Shown here: piece after piece, positions 26,903 through 37,278 of the stretch
Layout of the letters: each line of letters opens with the position of its first letter
Position numbering within the stretch: the stretch's first letter is position 1
Assembly (NCBI RefSeq): GCF_030813715.1
Contig: NZ_JAUSUZ010000001.1
Span: 3,162,001-3,226,000, forward strand
Length of the DNA: 64,000 nt
Origin: Catenuloplanes indicus
GTDB lineage: Bacteria > Actinomycetota > Actinomycetes > Mycobacteriales > Micromonosporaceae
Direction of reading: 5' to 3'
The notes under the pieces: generated by a model
Told to the model about the DNA's origin: nothing
The model's database searches: none
What the model saw: only the letters and a program-made list of their open reading frames with translations
Made by a program: the position numbers and the translations under genes

Positions 26903-28834
26903 GTGAAGCCCGCCCGTGCCGTAACGGCAACCCTCCCCCGCCGGGCGCTCAGCCAGCTGGTCAACGCCGGTGCGACCGGCGCGCTGCACGTCGCCGGCCA
27001 CCCCGGCGGCGTCATCTATCTGACCGAGGGGCAGGTCAGTCATGCGGAGTCCCCGGCCGCGCCGGGGGTCGGCGAACTGCTGACCGCGTCCGGCCGGATC
27101 TCGGCCCGCACGTGGGAAACCACGCTCTCCGCCGGAAAAGACGCACACCGTGTCGGTCGCCTGCTCGTCGAACGGGGGCACCTTACGGACGGCGAACTTG
27201 AGCTGTGCGTTCTTGGGGTGATCTATGACGCGGCGTACTTCGTGCTGCAACCGGCGGCCGTGCCCGTCCGGTTCGAGGAGGGCGAGCAACACTGGCTCGG
27301 CCCGGTCTGCCGGGTGGATGCCGACGTGCTGTCCAGGGAGACGACGCGCCGGCGGCGGCTCCTCGACGAGGTCTTCGAGTCGTCCACGCTGGACACGGCG
27401 CCGGTTCGGCCGGCACCCCGGCCCCCCGTCGAGCGCGTCGTGCTGAGTGCCCTGCAGTTCGAGCTGCTGGTCGCGGCGGACGGTGAGCGCACACCGGCCA
27501 CGCTGGCCCGGCTCCTCGGCCGGGCCGGTTACGTAACGCTGCAACAGGTCCGCGAGCTGGCGGCGGCCGGTCTGATCATGACGGGGGCGGACAGCCGGGC
27601 GGCGGCCACGGCACGGACGGCGGCCACGGAACCGGAGGACCGGGCGACGGCCACCACACGGGAGGACCGGGCGACGGCCGCCGCACGGGAGGACCGGATG
27701 ACGGCCGCCGCGCGGGACAGGCGGATGACGGCCGCCGCAACCGGCGCACGGACGACGACCGCCGCGTTGGAGGAGCGGACAGATCCGGTCATCGCGCTGG
27801 CGGAGGCCGCCATCGCAGCGGCGGAACGCGCCGCAGCCGCCGCGAAGCAGGCAACCTCCGGGCCGGCCACCGCGACGCCGGCCACCGCGACGCCGGCCAC
27901 CGCCACGCAGGCCACCGCCACGCAGGCCACCGCCACGCAGGCCACCGCCACGCAGGCCATTGCGACGCCGGCCATTGCGACGCCGGCCGGCAGGACGGCG
28001 GCCACCGCGACGCCGGCCGGCAAGGCCGCGGCCACCACGACGCCGGCGACTGCCGAGCGGTCCACCGCGGAGCGGAGCGCCCGACCCCGGGCCACCTCGG
28101 ATCGCAGAGGCCGCAACCAGGCCGCCCCCGAGCTTGATCCGTTCGAACAGACCACCGCGGAGCTGGGCACCCGGGCCCCGGCGACCACGAGACCAGGCCC
28201 CCGGAAACCGGCCACCACGGACCCGGCCACCGCCGAACCAACCCCGCGGGACGCGGCCACGACCGGCGCACCTGGGAAGCCCGGCGCCGCCGCTGCCCTC
28301 CGCGCGCCCGTCCCGGTGCGTGCGGCCGCACCCGGCCGCGCGACCGCCACCGCGATCGTGGACCCACCCGCCACCGGGCCGGCCGTGGACACGCCGGCCT
28401 CGACGGCGGCCACCGAGGACACCGCGATGCTGCCGCCGATCTCCCCGGCCGCGACTGCGGGCAACCGCGCGACCCCGGCGAGCGCACCGACCCCGGCAGA
28501 CCACGCGGACCCGGCAGACCAGGCGAATTCGGCAGACCACGCGAATTCGGCAGACCACGCGAACCCGGCGGCGAAACCCGCCACCCCTGCCGACCACGCC
28601 GACCCGGAGAAGCCGGCCAAACCCGCCCGCCGCGCCCCCGGCGGCCGGCGTCGCGCCGCCGGCCGCTCCGCCGCGGCCCCGGCCGACAGCCTGCCCCGCC
28701 GCAGCCCCGGTGAGCAGATGCCGAGCGGCGCCGGTGACGTGGCGTCCGTCGCGGACGGCGGGCCGCTGCGCGCGGACGCGCCGGACGAGGCGCTGCTCAC
28801 CCGCATCCGGAGCGCGTTGAAGGCGTTGCGGTGA
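26903..28834 (+). CDS. DUF4388-like protein with long Ala/Thr/Pro repeat region
   Basis: 643 aa. The GTG at 26903 has GAGGAG seven bases upstream and is preferred to the GTG at 26888. Residues ~10-80 (LVNAGATGALHVAG, GGVIYLTEGQVSHAESPAAPGVGELL) match the DUF4388/PatA N-terminal pattern found in bacterial signalling proteins. A helical part follows to ~230 (LLVERGHLTDGELELCVLGVIYDAAYF). From ~240 to ~610 it is low complexity: REDRATA-type, ATATP/ATATQ and ADHANS repeats, ending in Lys/Arg-rich segments. The last residues (DEALLTRIRSALKALR) form an amphipathic helix. The long tail may be a flexible linker between the DUF4388 head and the C-terminal helix. It is flanked by Roadblock genes; function unknown. 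Confidence 0.75.
   Translation: MKPARAVTATLPRRALSQLVNAGATGALHVAGHPGGVIYLTEGQVSHAESPAAPGVGELLTASGRISARTWETTLSAGKDAHRVGRLLVERGHLTDGELELCVLGVIYDAAYFVLQPAAVPVRFEEGEQHWLGPVCRVDADVLSRETTRRRRLLDEVFESSTLDTAPVRPAPRPPVERVVLSALQFELLVAADGERTPATLARLLGRAGYVTLQQVRELAAAGLIMTGADSRAAATARTAATEPEDRATATTREDRATAAAREDRMTAAARDRRMTAAATGARTTTAALEERTDPVIALAEAAIAAAERAAAAAKQATSGPATATPATATPATATQATATQATATQATATQAIATPAIATPAGRTAATATPAGKAAATTTPATAERSTAERSARPRATSDRRGRNQAAPELDPFEQTTAELGTRAPATTRPGPRKPATTDPATAEPTPRDAATTGAPGKPGAAAALRAPVPVRAAAPGRATATAIVDPPATGPAVDTPASTAATEDTAMLPPISPAATAGNRATPASAPTPADHADPADQANSADHANSADHANPAAKPATPADHADPEKPAKPARRAPGGRRRAAGRSAAAPADSLPRRSPGEQMPSGAGDVASVADGGPLRADAPDEALLTRIRSALKALR
27866..27985 (+). repeat. 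15-bp coding minisatellite, 8 units
   Basis: Eight head-to-tail 15-bp units of the type GCCACCGCSACGCMG encode ATATP or ATATQ, the last two AIATP. The four ATATQ units are identical at the DNA level. Degenerate copies continue to ~28020. Confidence 0.9.
28496..28567 (+). repeat. 18-bp coding tandem repeat, 4 units
   Basis: Four 18-bp units of the type GCAGACCACGCGAATTCG encode ADHADP, ADQANS, ADHANS and ADHANP. The units differ at a few positions only. Confidence 0.85.
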
Positions 28835-28935
28835 GCGCGCCGCCGGTCCGCGCTCCCCCGGCCGTCGCGTACCGGAGGCGGGCACCGACCTGTTCACCCT
28901 CACCCATCCCTGCCCTCTCGCGAAGGAGAACTGCC

Positions 28936-29427
28936 GTGGAAACCGACCGGGCGGTGCTGGCCGAGCTCGCCAGGCTCCGCAGCCGGCTGCCCGATCTCAC
29001 GGCCACCGTGATCGCCGGTGTCGACGGGATGCTGCTCGCGTACGACGCCCCGGGCCTGCAACCGGAGACGATCGCCGCGCTGGCTGCGGCGAACCTCGGG
29101 CTGACCCAGCGCTTCGCCCAGACCGTGGGCCACGGCGACCTGCGCGAGACCATGATCCAATCGTCCGGCGGGTACGTGGCCATTTACGCCGCCGGGCTCC
29201 GCACGCTCCTCGCCGTGCTCGCCCGTCCGAGCGCGAACGTGGCCCGCATTCATCACGAGGCCCGGCGCACCGCGCGCCGCCTCGGTGAGCTGCTCGACCC
29301 GGTGGAGGCACGTCCGCCCGCACCGGCACCGCCGCACGTCGTCCCGGTCGAGGGTCAGGTGCCCCTGGCCAAGCGCACCCCGATGGCCGCGCTGCAGTCG
29401 AGCGTCCCCGGCCAGCGCGCCGGATAA
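28936..29427 (+). CDS. Roadblock/LC7 domain protein (MglB/CvnB-like)
   Basis: 163 aa from the GTG at 28936 with AAGGAG upstream. The domain covers residues ~5-105: LAELARLRSRLPDLTATVIAGVDGMLLAYDAP, then GLTQRFAQTVGHGDLRETMIQSSGGYVAIYAAG, the canonical order of MglB and of the CvnB subunit of actinobacterial conservons. A Pro-rich tail follows (EARPPAPAPPHVVPVEG). Such proteins act as GTPase-activating or anchoring partners of small Ras-like GTPases. No GTPase, DUF742 or sensor-kinase gene accompanies it here, unlike a complete conservon. Confidence 0.85.
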   Translation: METDRAVLAELARLRSRLPDLTATVIAGVDGMLLAYDAPGLQPETIAALAAANLGLTQRFAQTVGHGDLRETMIQSSGGYVAIYAAGLRTLLAVLARPSANVARIHHEARRTARRLGELLDPVEARPPAPAPPHVVPVEGQVPLAKRTPMAALQSSVPGQRAG

Positions 29428-29454
29428 AACCCCCACAGTACGGAGGATTCTGAC

Positions 29455-29826
29455 ATGCCCGACATGGATACCGCGCTCAAGGAAGCGATGAACATCGACG
29501 GCGCAGTCGGCGTCGCACTGGTCGACTACACCAGCGGCATGGCACTCGGCGTCGCCGGGGGCACCAAGGAACTGGACCTGACGGTCGCAGCCGCCGGGAA
29601 CACGGACGTGGTCCGCGCGAAGCTGCGCACGATGGAGATGCTCAACCTCAAGGACGGCATCGAGGACATCCTGATCACGCTCGGCGGCCAGTACCACCTG
29701 ATCCGGCCGCTGACCGGCCGGTCCGGCAAGGGCCTGTTCCTCTACCTGGCTCTGATGAAGAACCGGGCCAACCTGGCCATGGCACGCCACCAGCTGAAGA
29801 AGATCGAGGAGGACCTCGACGTGTGA
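29455..29826 (+). CDS. Roadblock/LC7-like protein, paralogue 2
   Basis: 123 aa, ATG start with GGAGGA upstream, 27 bp after the previous stop. Same layout as the protein at 26414-26794 (MDTALKEAMNIDGAVGVALVDYTSG, then GIEDILITLGGQYHLIRPL and LYLALMKNRANLAMARHQLKKIEEDL). The strong conservation of this core between the two genes suggests recent duplication within the cluster. It is predicted to be a cytoplasmic dimer in a small-GTPase or DUF4388 signalling module. Confidence 0.8.
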   Translation: MPDMDTALKEAMNIDGAVGVALVDYTSGMALGVAGGTKELDLTVAAAGNTDVVRAKLRTMEMLNLKDGIEDILITLGGQYHLIRPLTGRSGKGLFLYLALMKNRANLAMARHQLKKIEEDLDV

Positions 29827-29832
29827 CGCGTG

Positions 29833-29861
29833 CGGCGGGCCCGCACCACGCGGGCCCGCCG
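29833..29861. terminator. Bidirectional hairpin between Roadblock cluster and ppdK
   Basis: A 12-bp perfect GC stem (29833-29844 with 29850-29861) with loop ACCAC lies 6 bases after one stop and 7 bases before the opposite stop. Confidence 0.85.
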
Positions 29862-29868
29862 TGGAGCG

Positions 29869-32508
<2,640 letters not shown>

Positions 32509-32654
32509 GGAGGTCTCCCGTCCGTTCCGCGCTGAACGTGGGTCCCGGTCGATGTCCGGGGTGGTGGGCGAAATCTAAGCGAGAACGTCGCGTAGAGCGA
32601 GGGGCGCGTGACTATTGGCACATCACACGGTCTGAGCTGCGGCGTTGTCCCGGA

Positions 32655-32687
32655 CCGCATGGAAGCGCTTCCATGCGGTGCACCGCA
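32655..32687. promoter_or_regulatory. Overlapping palindromes upstream of ppdK, LacI-type operator
   Basis: A perfect 24-bp palindrome (32655-32678) contains TGGAAGCGCTTCCA (32660-32673), which fits the LacI/GalR-family operator pattern TGNAANCGNTNNCA. A second perfect 14-bp palindrome, TGCGGTGCACCGCA (32674-32687), overlaps its right end. It lies between the stop of the 265-aa membrane protein and the ppdK start. It could also form a hairpin in the transcript of the upstream gene, but the central CG of the palindrome leaves no loop. Confidence 0.6.
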
Positions 32688-32738
32688 CGACCTCAAAACC
32701 CACAACCACGATCATCAGCGGGTACGACGGAGAAGTCC

Positions 32739-33536
32739 TCAATGTCCGTAAGGTGCACCGTACGGCGGCTGCGGCGGCGGGTACTGGGGCGGCATCCCCT
32801 GCGGTGGCATGCCGTGCGGCGGCATCCCCTGCGGCGGCAGGGGGTACGGCAGGTGCGGCGGCGGAAAAGCCTGCTGCGGGAAGCCGGGCGGCGGTGCGAA
32901 TCCCTGCTGCGGGAACGGCGGCGGCGCATATCCGGGATAAGTCGCCGCCATCATGTTCTTCGGCACGAACATCTTCGACCGGGGATGGCTCACCATCGCG
33001 TCCAGGAAGACGAAGAACGCGCCGAACCCCAGCAACAGGTACGCCCACCAGGCCCCGCCACCGAGCCCCACGGACGGGAAGATCTCGCTCATCGCCCGCG
33101 AGTCCTCGACCTTGGTCACGATCGACATCGCCGAGCCGGACACCGCACCGGCCGCCATCAGCGCGACCAGCGCCGCGAGCGCGCCCAGCCCCCGCCCGGT
33201 CCGGAACGCGGCGAGCGCGGCCGCGCCCAGCGTCAGCATCAGCGCCGCGGTCGCCCAGACCCGCGCGCTGCTGCCGTCCGCGAGCCCGGCCGGTGAGTTC
33301 GGCACGTCCGCGGCTGCCTCCGCGAGCCCGGGAATGGACGAGTCGCCGGAGCGCGCGTCCCCCTCGGTGACGATCGCCGGCGGGGTGCCCAGGATCAGGT
33401 CGAACCCGGTGGCGGTGATCGTGGTGTGCCGCTGGCCCCAGGACGACTCGTCCGTGTCCAGGACCACGAACGGGCCCGCGAACGCCAGCACCGCGACGAG
33501 GAAGATCAGCGCGCTGATCACGCGTCTAGCCACCAT
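32739..33536 (-). CDS. Four-helix membrane protein with Pro/Gln/Met-rich tail
   Basis: 265 aa from ATG 33536 (GGGAGG twelve bases upstream; the frame extends further without support). One helix at the N-terminus (VISALIFLVAVLAFAGPFVVL) is followed by an external ~75-residue loop, then three helices (about 90-185). A cytoplasmic tail after ~200 carries the repeats PPQGMPPHGMPPQGMPPQ. No family recognised. Such Pro-rich tails are common in actinobacterial membrane proteins and may mediate clustering. Function unknown. Confidence 0.75.
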   Translation of the reverse strand: MVARRVISALIFLVAVLAFAGPFVVLDTDESSWGQRHTTITATGFDLILGTPPAIVTEGDARSGDSSIPGLAEAAADVPNSPAGLADGSSARVWATAALMLTLGAAALAAFRTGRGLGALAALVALMAAGAVSGSAMSIVTKVEDSRAMSEIFPSVGLGGGAWWAYLLLGFGAFFVFLDAMVSHPRSKMFVPKNMMAATYPGYAPPPFPQQGFAPPPGFPQQAFPPPHLPYPLPPQGMPPHGMPPQGMPPQYPPPQPPYGAPYGH

Positions 33537-33709
33537 AACGAACAAAAGCCTCCCGCCTCGCCGGGCGTGCCCCCGTGGCCGCCGCCTGCCCGACGAATGT
33601 ACTGGTAGATCCGTAGTTGTGAGATCCCGGGATTTTCCTGTTATCCGCGCCGCACCGTTGCGTCTCCTGATGGGCCACAATCGGCCCGGCACTGCGGAAG
33701 GAGACGACC

Positions 33710-34258
33710 ATGGCCGGTCAGCCGCTGATCGCGCTCCCCGGGCGCCACCGCCGGCGCCTCGCGCCGACGACCCGCGCCGCCGTGGTCTCCGTCGCGTGGC
33801 TGGCCGTCGTGGTGATCGCGCCCCGGGTCACGCTGTCGCCGGAGATCCGGGCCGGAGCGCTCTTCGTACACCTGATCTCGATGTTGATCGGTTTCGGCGC
33901 GGTGCTGTTCGTCGACTGGTCCGGCATCCTGTTCCTGGCCGGCCGGCACAGCTTCGGTGACGTGCTGCGCACCGCGGAGAGCGCGCTGACCCCGACCTGG
34001 ATCGGCTTCACCGGCCTGCTCGCGTCCGGCGCGCTGCTCAACCCGGAGGTCACCTACCTGACCACGGTCAAACTCCTGGCCGTCCTGGTCGTCGGCCTCA
34101 ACGGCATCTACGCCGGCACCGTCGCCGACCGGCTCACCCGCCACCGCGGCCACCGCCCGCCCACCGCGCTGCTGGTCCAGGCCGGCCTCGCCACCACGCT
34201 CTCCCAGCTTGCCTGGTGGACCGCTGTCATCATCGGCTTCCTCAACAGCCAGACGTGA
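33710..34258 (+). CDS. Membrane protein of unknown function
   Basis: 182 aa with GGAAGGAG upstream. A basic N-terminus (RHRRRLAPTTR) is followed by about five hydrophobic segments: VVSVAWLAVVVIAPRV, LFVHLISMLIGFGAVLFVDWSGILFLAG, WIGFTGLLASGALL, TVKLLAVLVVGLNGIYAG and a C-terminal LSQLAWWTAVIIGFL. The histidines in LFVHL and RHS could bind a cofactor, but no motif is diagnostic. It is convergent with dusB, whose stop lies 11 bp away. Not recognised. Confidence 0.75.
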   Translation: MAGQPLIALPGRHRRRLAPTTRAAVVSVAWLAVVVIAPRVTLSPEIRAGALFVHLISMLIGFGAVLFVDWSGILFLAGRHSFGDVLRTAESALTPTWIGFTGLLASGALLNPEVTYLTTVKLLAVLVVGLNGIYAGTVADRLTRHRGHRPPTALLVQAGLATTLSQLAWWTAVIIGFLNSQT

Positions 34259-34269
34259 CCGGGCGCCGA

Positions 34270-35391
34270 TCAGCCGCCTGAATTGTCGAGTTCGGCGCCC
34301 TCGGGGACGGCGTCGTCCTCGCGGTCGGCGAGCCAGCCCTGGGGGAGAAAGACGTGGGCCGGCGAGTTGGTGCGGCCGCGCGGCTGGCCGAGCGCCTCGG
34401 GCGGGAACGGTGCGTCGTGGTCGAGCTTGCCGAGCAGGTCGTCGAGCTCCATCAGCGAGTTCGCCATGGCCATCGAGCGGCGGATCTCCGTACCGACCGG
34501 GAAGCCCTTGAGGTACCAGGCGACGTGCTTGCGGAAGTCGGTGACGCCGTCGCGCTCCGATCCGTACCACCCGGAGAGCAGTTCGGCGTGCCGGCGCATG
34601 ACCGCGGCGACCTCGCCGAGCGACGGCATCACGCGCTCGGGCCGGCCGGCGAACGCGGCGGCCAGGTCGGCGAACAGCCACGGGCGGCCGAGGCAGCCCC
34701 GGCCGACCACGACACCGTCGCAGCCGGTCTCACGGATCATGCGGAGCGCGTCGTCGGCCTCCCAGATGTCACCGTTGCCGAGCACCGGGACGTCCAGCGC
34801 CTCCTTGAGCCGCGCGATCGCCTCCCAGTCCGCGGTGCCGGAGTAGCGCTGCGCCGCGGTGCGGGCGTGCAGCGCCACCCACTTCGCGCCGGCCTCCTGC
34901 GCGATCAGGCCGGCCTCGACGTACGTCAGGTGCTCGTCGTCGATGCCCTTGCGCATCTTCACGGTGACCGGGATCCCGGCCGGAGCGGCCGCGTCCACCG
35001 CCGCCTTCACGATCGCGCCGAACAGCTTCCGCTTGTACGGGATAGCCGCCCCGCCACCCTTGCTGGTGATCTTGCGGACGCTGCAGCCGAAGTTCAGGTC
35101 GATGTGATCGGCCAGGTTCTCGTCCACGATCCGCCGCACCGCACGCGCCGTGATCGCCGGATCGACGCCGTAGAGCTGCATGCTCCGCGGGTTCTCCTCC
35201 GGCCCGAACTCGATCATCCGCTCGGTCTTCGGGTTCCGGTGCGCCAGCGCGATCGTCGTGATCATTTCGCACACGTAGATCCCGGCACCCTGCTCGCGGC
35301 AGAGGCGGCGGAAGGCCACGTTCGTGATCCCGGCCATCGGCGCGAGCACGACGGGCGGGTCGACGGGGTAGCGGCCCAGCGTAAGCGTCAC
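34270..35391 (-). CDS. dusB: tRNA-dihydrouridine synthase, DusB family
   Basis: 373 aa from the GTG at 35391; the frame is open 200 codons further but that part overlaps the divergent secreted-protein gene and is not Dus-like. Motifs: VVLAPMAGITNVAFRRLC (FMN site), NFGCSVRKITSKGGGAA with the catalytic Cys, VTVKMRKGIDDEH, LHARTAAQRYSG, PVLGNGDIW and GVVVGRGCLGRPWLF. It reduces uridines in the tRNA D-loop using NADPH and FMN. The length is normal. No strong ribosome site is seen at the chosen GTG. Confidence 0.94.
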   Translation of the reverse strand: MTLTLGRYPVDPPVVLAPMAGITNVAFRRLCREQGAGIYVCEMITTIALAHRNPKTERMIEFGPEENPRSMQLYGVDPAITARAVRRIVDENLADHIDLNFGCSVRKITSKGGGAAIPYKRKLFGAIVKAAVDAAAPAGIPVTVKMRKGIDDEHLTYVEAGLIAQEAGAKWVALHARTAAQRYSGTADWEAIARLKEALDVPVLGNGDIWEADDALRMIRETGCDGVVVGRGCLGRPWLFADLAAAFAGRPERVMPSLGEVAAVMRRHAELLSGWYGSERDGVTDFRKHVAWYLKGFPVGTEIRRSMAMANSLMELDDLLGKLDHDAPFPPEALGQPRGRTNSPAHVFLPQGWLADREDDAVPEGAELDNSGG

Positions 35392-35497
35392 CCGTCGAGA
35401 ATCCCACAGCGCCGGTGCCGCGCCCAAAAGAGTCGGCCACGTTAAAACCGGACATCGACCGTTGACAGCTGACGATCTTCTCAGATCGGATAGCCAC

Positions 35498-37081
35498 GTG
35501 CATCGATTCGGACTGAGGACCGTCGTGGCGCTGGTGGTCGCGGCGACGGCGATGACGACCATGCCGAGCCCGGCGAGCGCGGCGCCCCCGGTCTTCGGCT
35601 CGGACTGGGACGACCCGGTCACCGCCGCTCCCCCGGTCGAGCGACCGCCCGGCCGGTCCTGCACGACCCGGATCGTGGACACCGAGTTCCGCGACTTCAC
35701 GCCGTTCACCGGCACGTTCACGCCACCGGCCGCCTGCCGCGGGCCGTGGCGGAAGGTGGTGCTGACGCTGCACGGCGCGGTCGCGGGCCGCCAGTACGAC
35801 CGGCTCGGCCACCTGGAGATCGGCGGCGTCACGATTTTCAAACACTCGACGCCGCAGCCCAGCCCGGACGGCATCGAGTGGACCGTGGACAAGGACGTGA
35901 CCGGGTACGCGCCGCTGCTGCGCACGCCGCAGCCGGTCGAGATGCTGATCGGCAACGTGGTCGACGACACGTACACCGGCGTGCTCGACATCACCGTGGA
36001 CCTGACGTTCTACCCCGGCCGGGCACCGGCGGGCGGCGCCGACCGGGTGATCAGCCTGGCCGGCCAGCACCGAGAGGGTACCGGCCTGGCCGGTGATCTG
36101 ACCGTGCCCCGCAACACGGAACGGCTGGTCGCGGAGGTGCTGGCGACCGGTTCCGGCGGCGGCTGCGAGGAGTATTGGTACCTGACCACCCCGGCCGGCG
36201 CGGACTACTCCTGCCCGGCCGAGGCCGGCCCGTACCGTGAGGTCCAGATCCGGATCGACGGCACGCTCGCCGGCGTGGCCGCGCCGTTCCCACACGTCTA
36301 CACGGGCGGCTGGTCCAACCCGTTCCTCTGGTACACCGTGCCGGCACCGCGCGCGTTCGACATCCAGCCGGTCCGCTACGACCTGACGCCGTTCATCGGC
36401 CTGCTCACCGACGGCCGCCCGCACCGCGTCGAGGTCTCCGTACTCGGCGTGCCGGCCGGCCAGCCCGGCTGGGACGTACCCACGGCGATCCTGGCCTGGC
36501 AGGACCCGCTCCGCCGGCAGGTCACCGGCGCGCTCACCACCGCCGTCGAGGGCCCGCTCACGAACACCTCCACCGCGACCGGCCGCACGGTCACCACCAC
36601 CGGCGGCCACACGCTCACCACCAGCGGATACGTCGACACCTCGCACGGCCGCGTCACCACCACGGTCACCCGCACGGTCACCAGCGACTCCGTGCACACC
36701 TGGACCGAGGACGAGTCCTACGACGCGCTCGAGGCCACGTGGACCGACACGGACAGCGTCACCACCCGCACCGGCCGCGGAGAACCCACGACCATCAAGA
36801 CCCAGCACCGGTACGGCATGGACGGCGCCACCACGCTCGCCTCCGACGCCCGCCTCACCACCGAGATCACCCTCACCGACGCCGCCCTCATCACCGGCAC
36901 CCCGGCCGGCCCGACCCGCCTCTCCGACACGTACACCGGCACCGCCTCCTATCTCACGAACGTCCCCCGCCCGGAACGCCAGGGCCGCGCCACCACCCGC
37001 GAGCACTACCTCCTCACCACCCCCCACACCCGCTACGCCCGCACCATCGCCACCGAACAGGGCGTCGGTGTCGCGCCGTAA
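35498..37081 (+). CDS. Secreted PNGase A-like protein (peptide-N4-asparagine amidase A family)
   Basis: 527 aa from the GTG at 35498, which begins a clean Sec signal peptide (cleavage after PASA, ~residue 28); an in-frame TTG 36 nt upstream is possible. The N-terminal domain has the family's hallmark strings: FTPFTGTFTPP, PWRKVVLTLHG, GRQYDRLGHLEIGGVTIFKH, TPQPSPDGIEWTVDKDVT, MLIGNVVDDTYTG and later GGWSNPFLWYTVPAPRAFD. Plant and fungal members cleave N-glycans from glycopeptides. The C-terminal third (after ~350) is Thr-rich beta-strand sequence. It is expected outside the cell. Activity on glycoproteins is inferred from family only. Confidence 0.85.
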   Translation: MHRFGLRTVVALVVAATAMTTMPSPASAAPPVFGSDWDDPVTAAPPVERPPGRSCTTRIVDTEFRDFTPFTGTFTPPAACRGPWRKVVLTLHGAVAGRQYDRLGHLEIGGVTIFKHSTPQPSPDGIEWTVDKDVTGYAPLLRTPQPVEMLIGNVVDDTYTGVLDITVDLTFYPGRAPAGGADRVISLAGQHREGTGLAGDLTVPRNTERLVAEVLATGSGGGCEEYWYLTTPAGADYSCPAEAGPYREVQIRIDGTLAGVAAPFPHVYTGGWSNPFLWYTVPAPRAFDIQPVRYDLTPFIGLLTDGRPHRVEVSVLGVPAGQPGWDVPTAILAWQDPLRRQVTGALTTAVEGPLTNTSTATGRTVTTTGGHTLTTSGYVDTSHGRVTTTVTRTVTSDSVHTWTEDESYDALEATWTDTDSVTTRTGRGEPTTIKTQHRYGMDGATTLASDARLTTEITLTDAALITGTPAGPTRLSDTYTGTASYLTNVPRPERQGRATTREHYLLTTPHTRYARTIATEQGVGVAP

Positions 37082-37235
37082 AGCTTCTGGCAGCGGCCGT
37101 CGAATCGGCCATGCGTCTCTACCGGACCACCGCGCGGCCGGAACTGCTCAACCTCAAGGCTTTCCCGGCCGGTGACACGGAACCACGCTGACCGAAACCC
37201 GGCCGACCGGAATGCCGATTGAACCCAGCCGGGTC

Positions 37236-37274
37236 GCGACGGTCGCCGTCCCCCGTCGGTACGGCGATCGTCGC
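37236..37274 (-). terminator. Hairpin downstream of the MFS gene
   Basis: A 14-bp stem with one mismatch (37236-37249 with 37261-37274) and an 11-nt loop lies 4 bases beyond the stop codon of the minus-strand MFS gene. Confidence 0.65.
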
Positions 37275-37278
37275 GGCC

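Noticed and set aside
27866-28567. CRISPR-like arrays
   Set aside because: Units are 15 and 18 bp, contiguous, in frame and lack spacers; they are coding tandem repeats.
28936-29427. A complete conservon (CvnABCD)
   Set aside because: Only the Roadblock (CvnB-like) gene is present; sensor kinase, DUF742 and GTPase genes are missing.
35392-35994. N-terminal extension of DusB
   Set aside because: It overlaps the divergent PNGase A-like gene and does not resemble Dus proteins; the family begins at the GTG at 35391.
37111-37191. 26-codon ORF between the PNGase A-like gene and the MFS terminator
   Set aside because: No ribosome site, no similarity recognised; too short to support.
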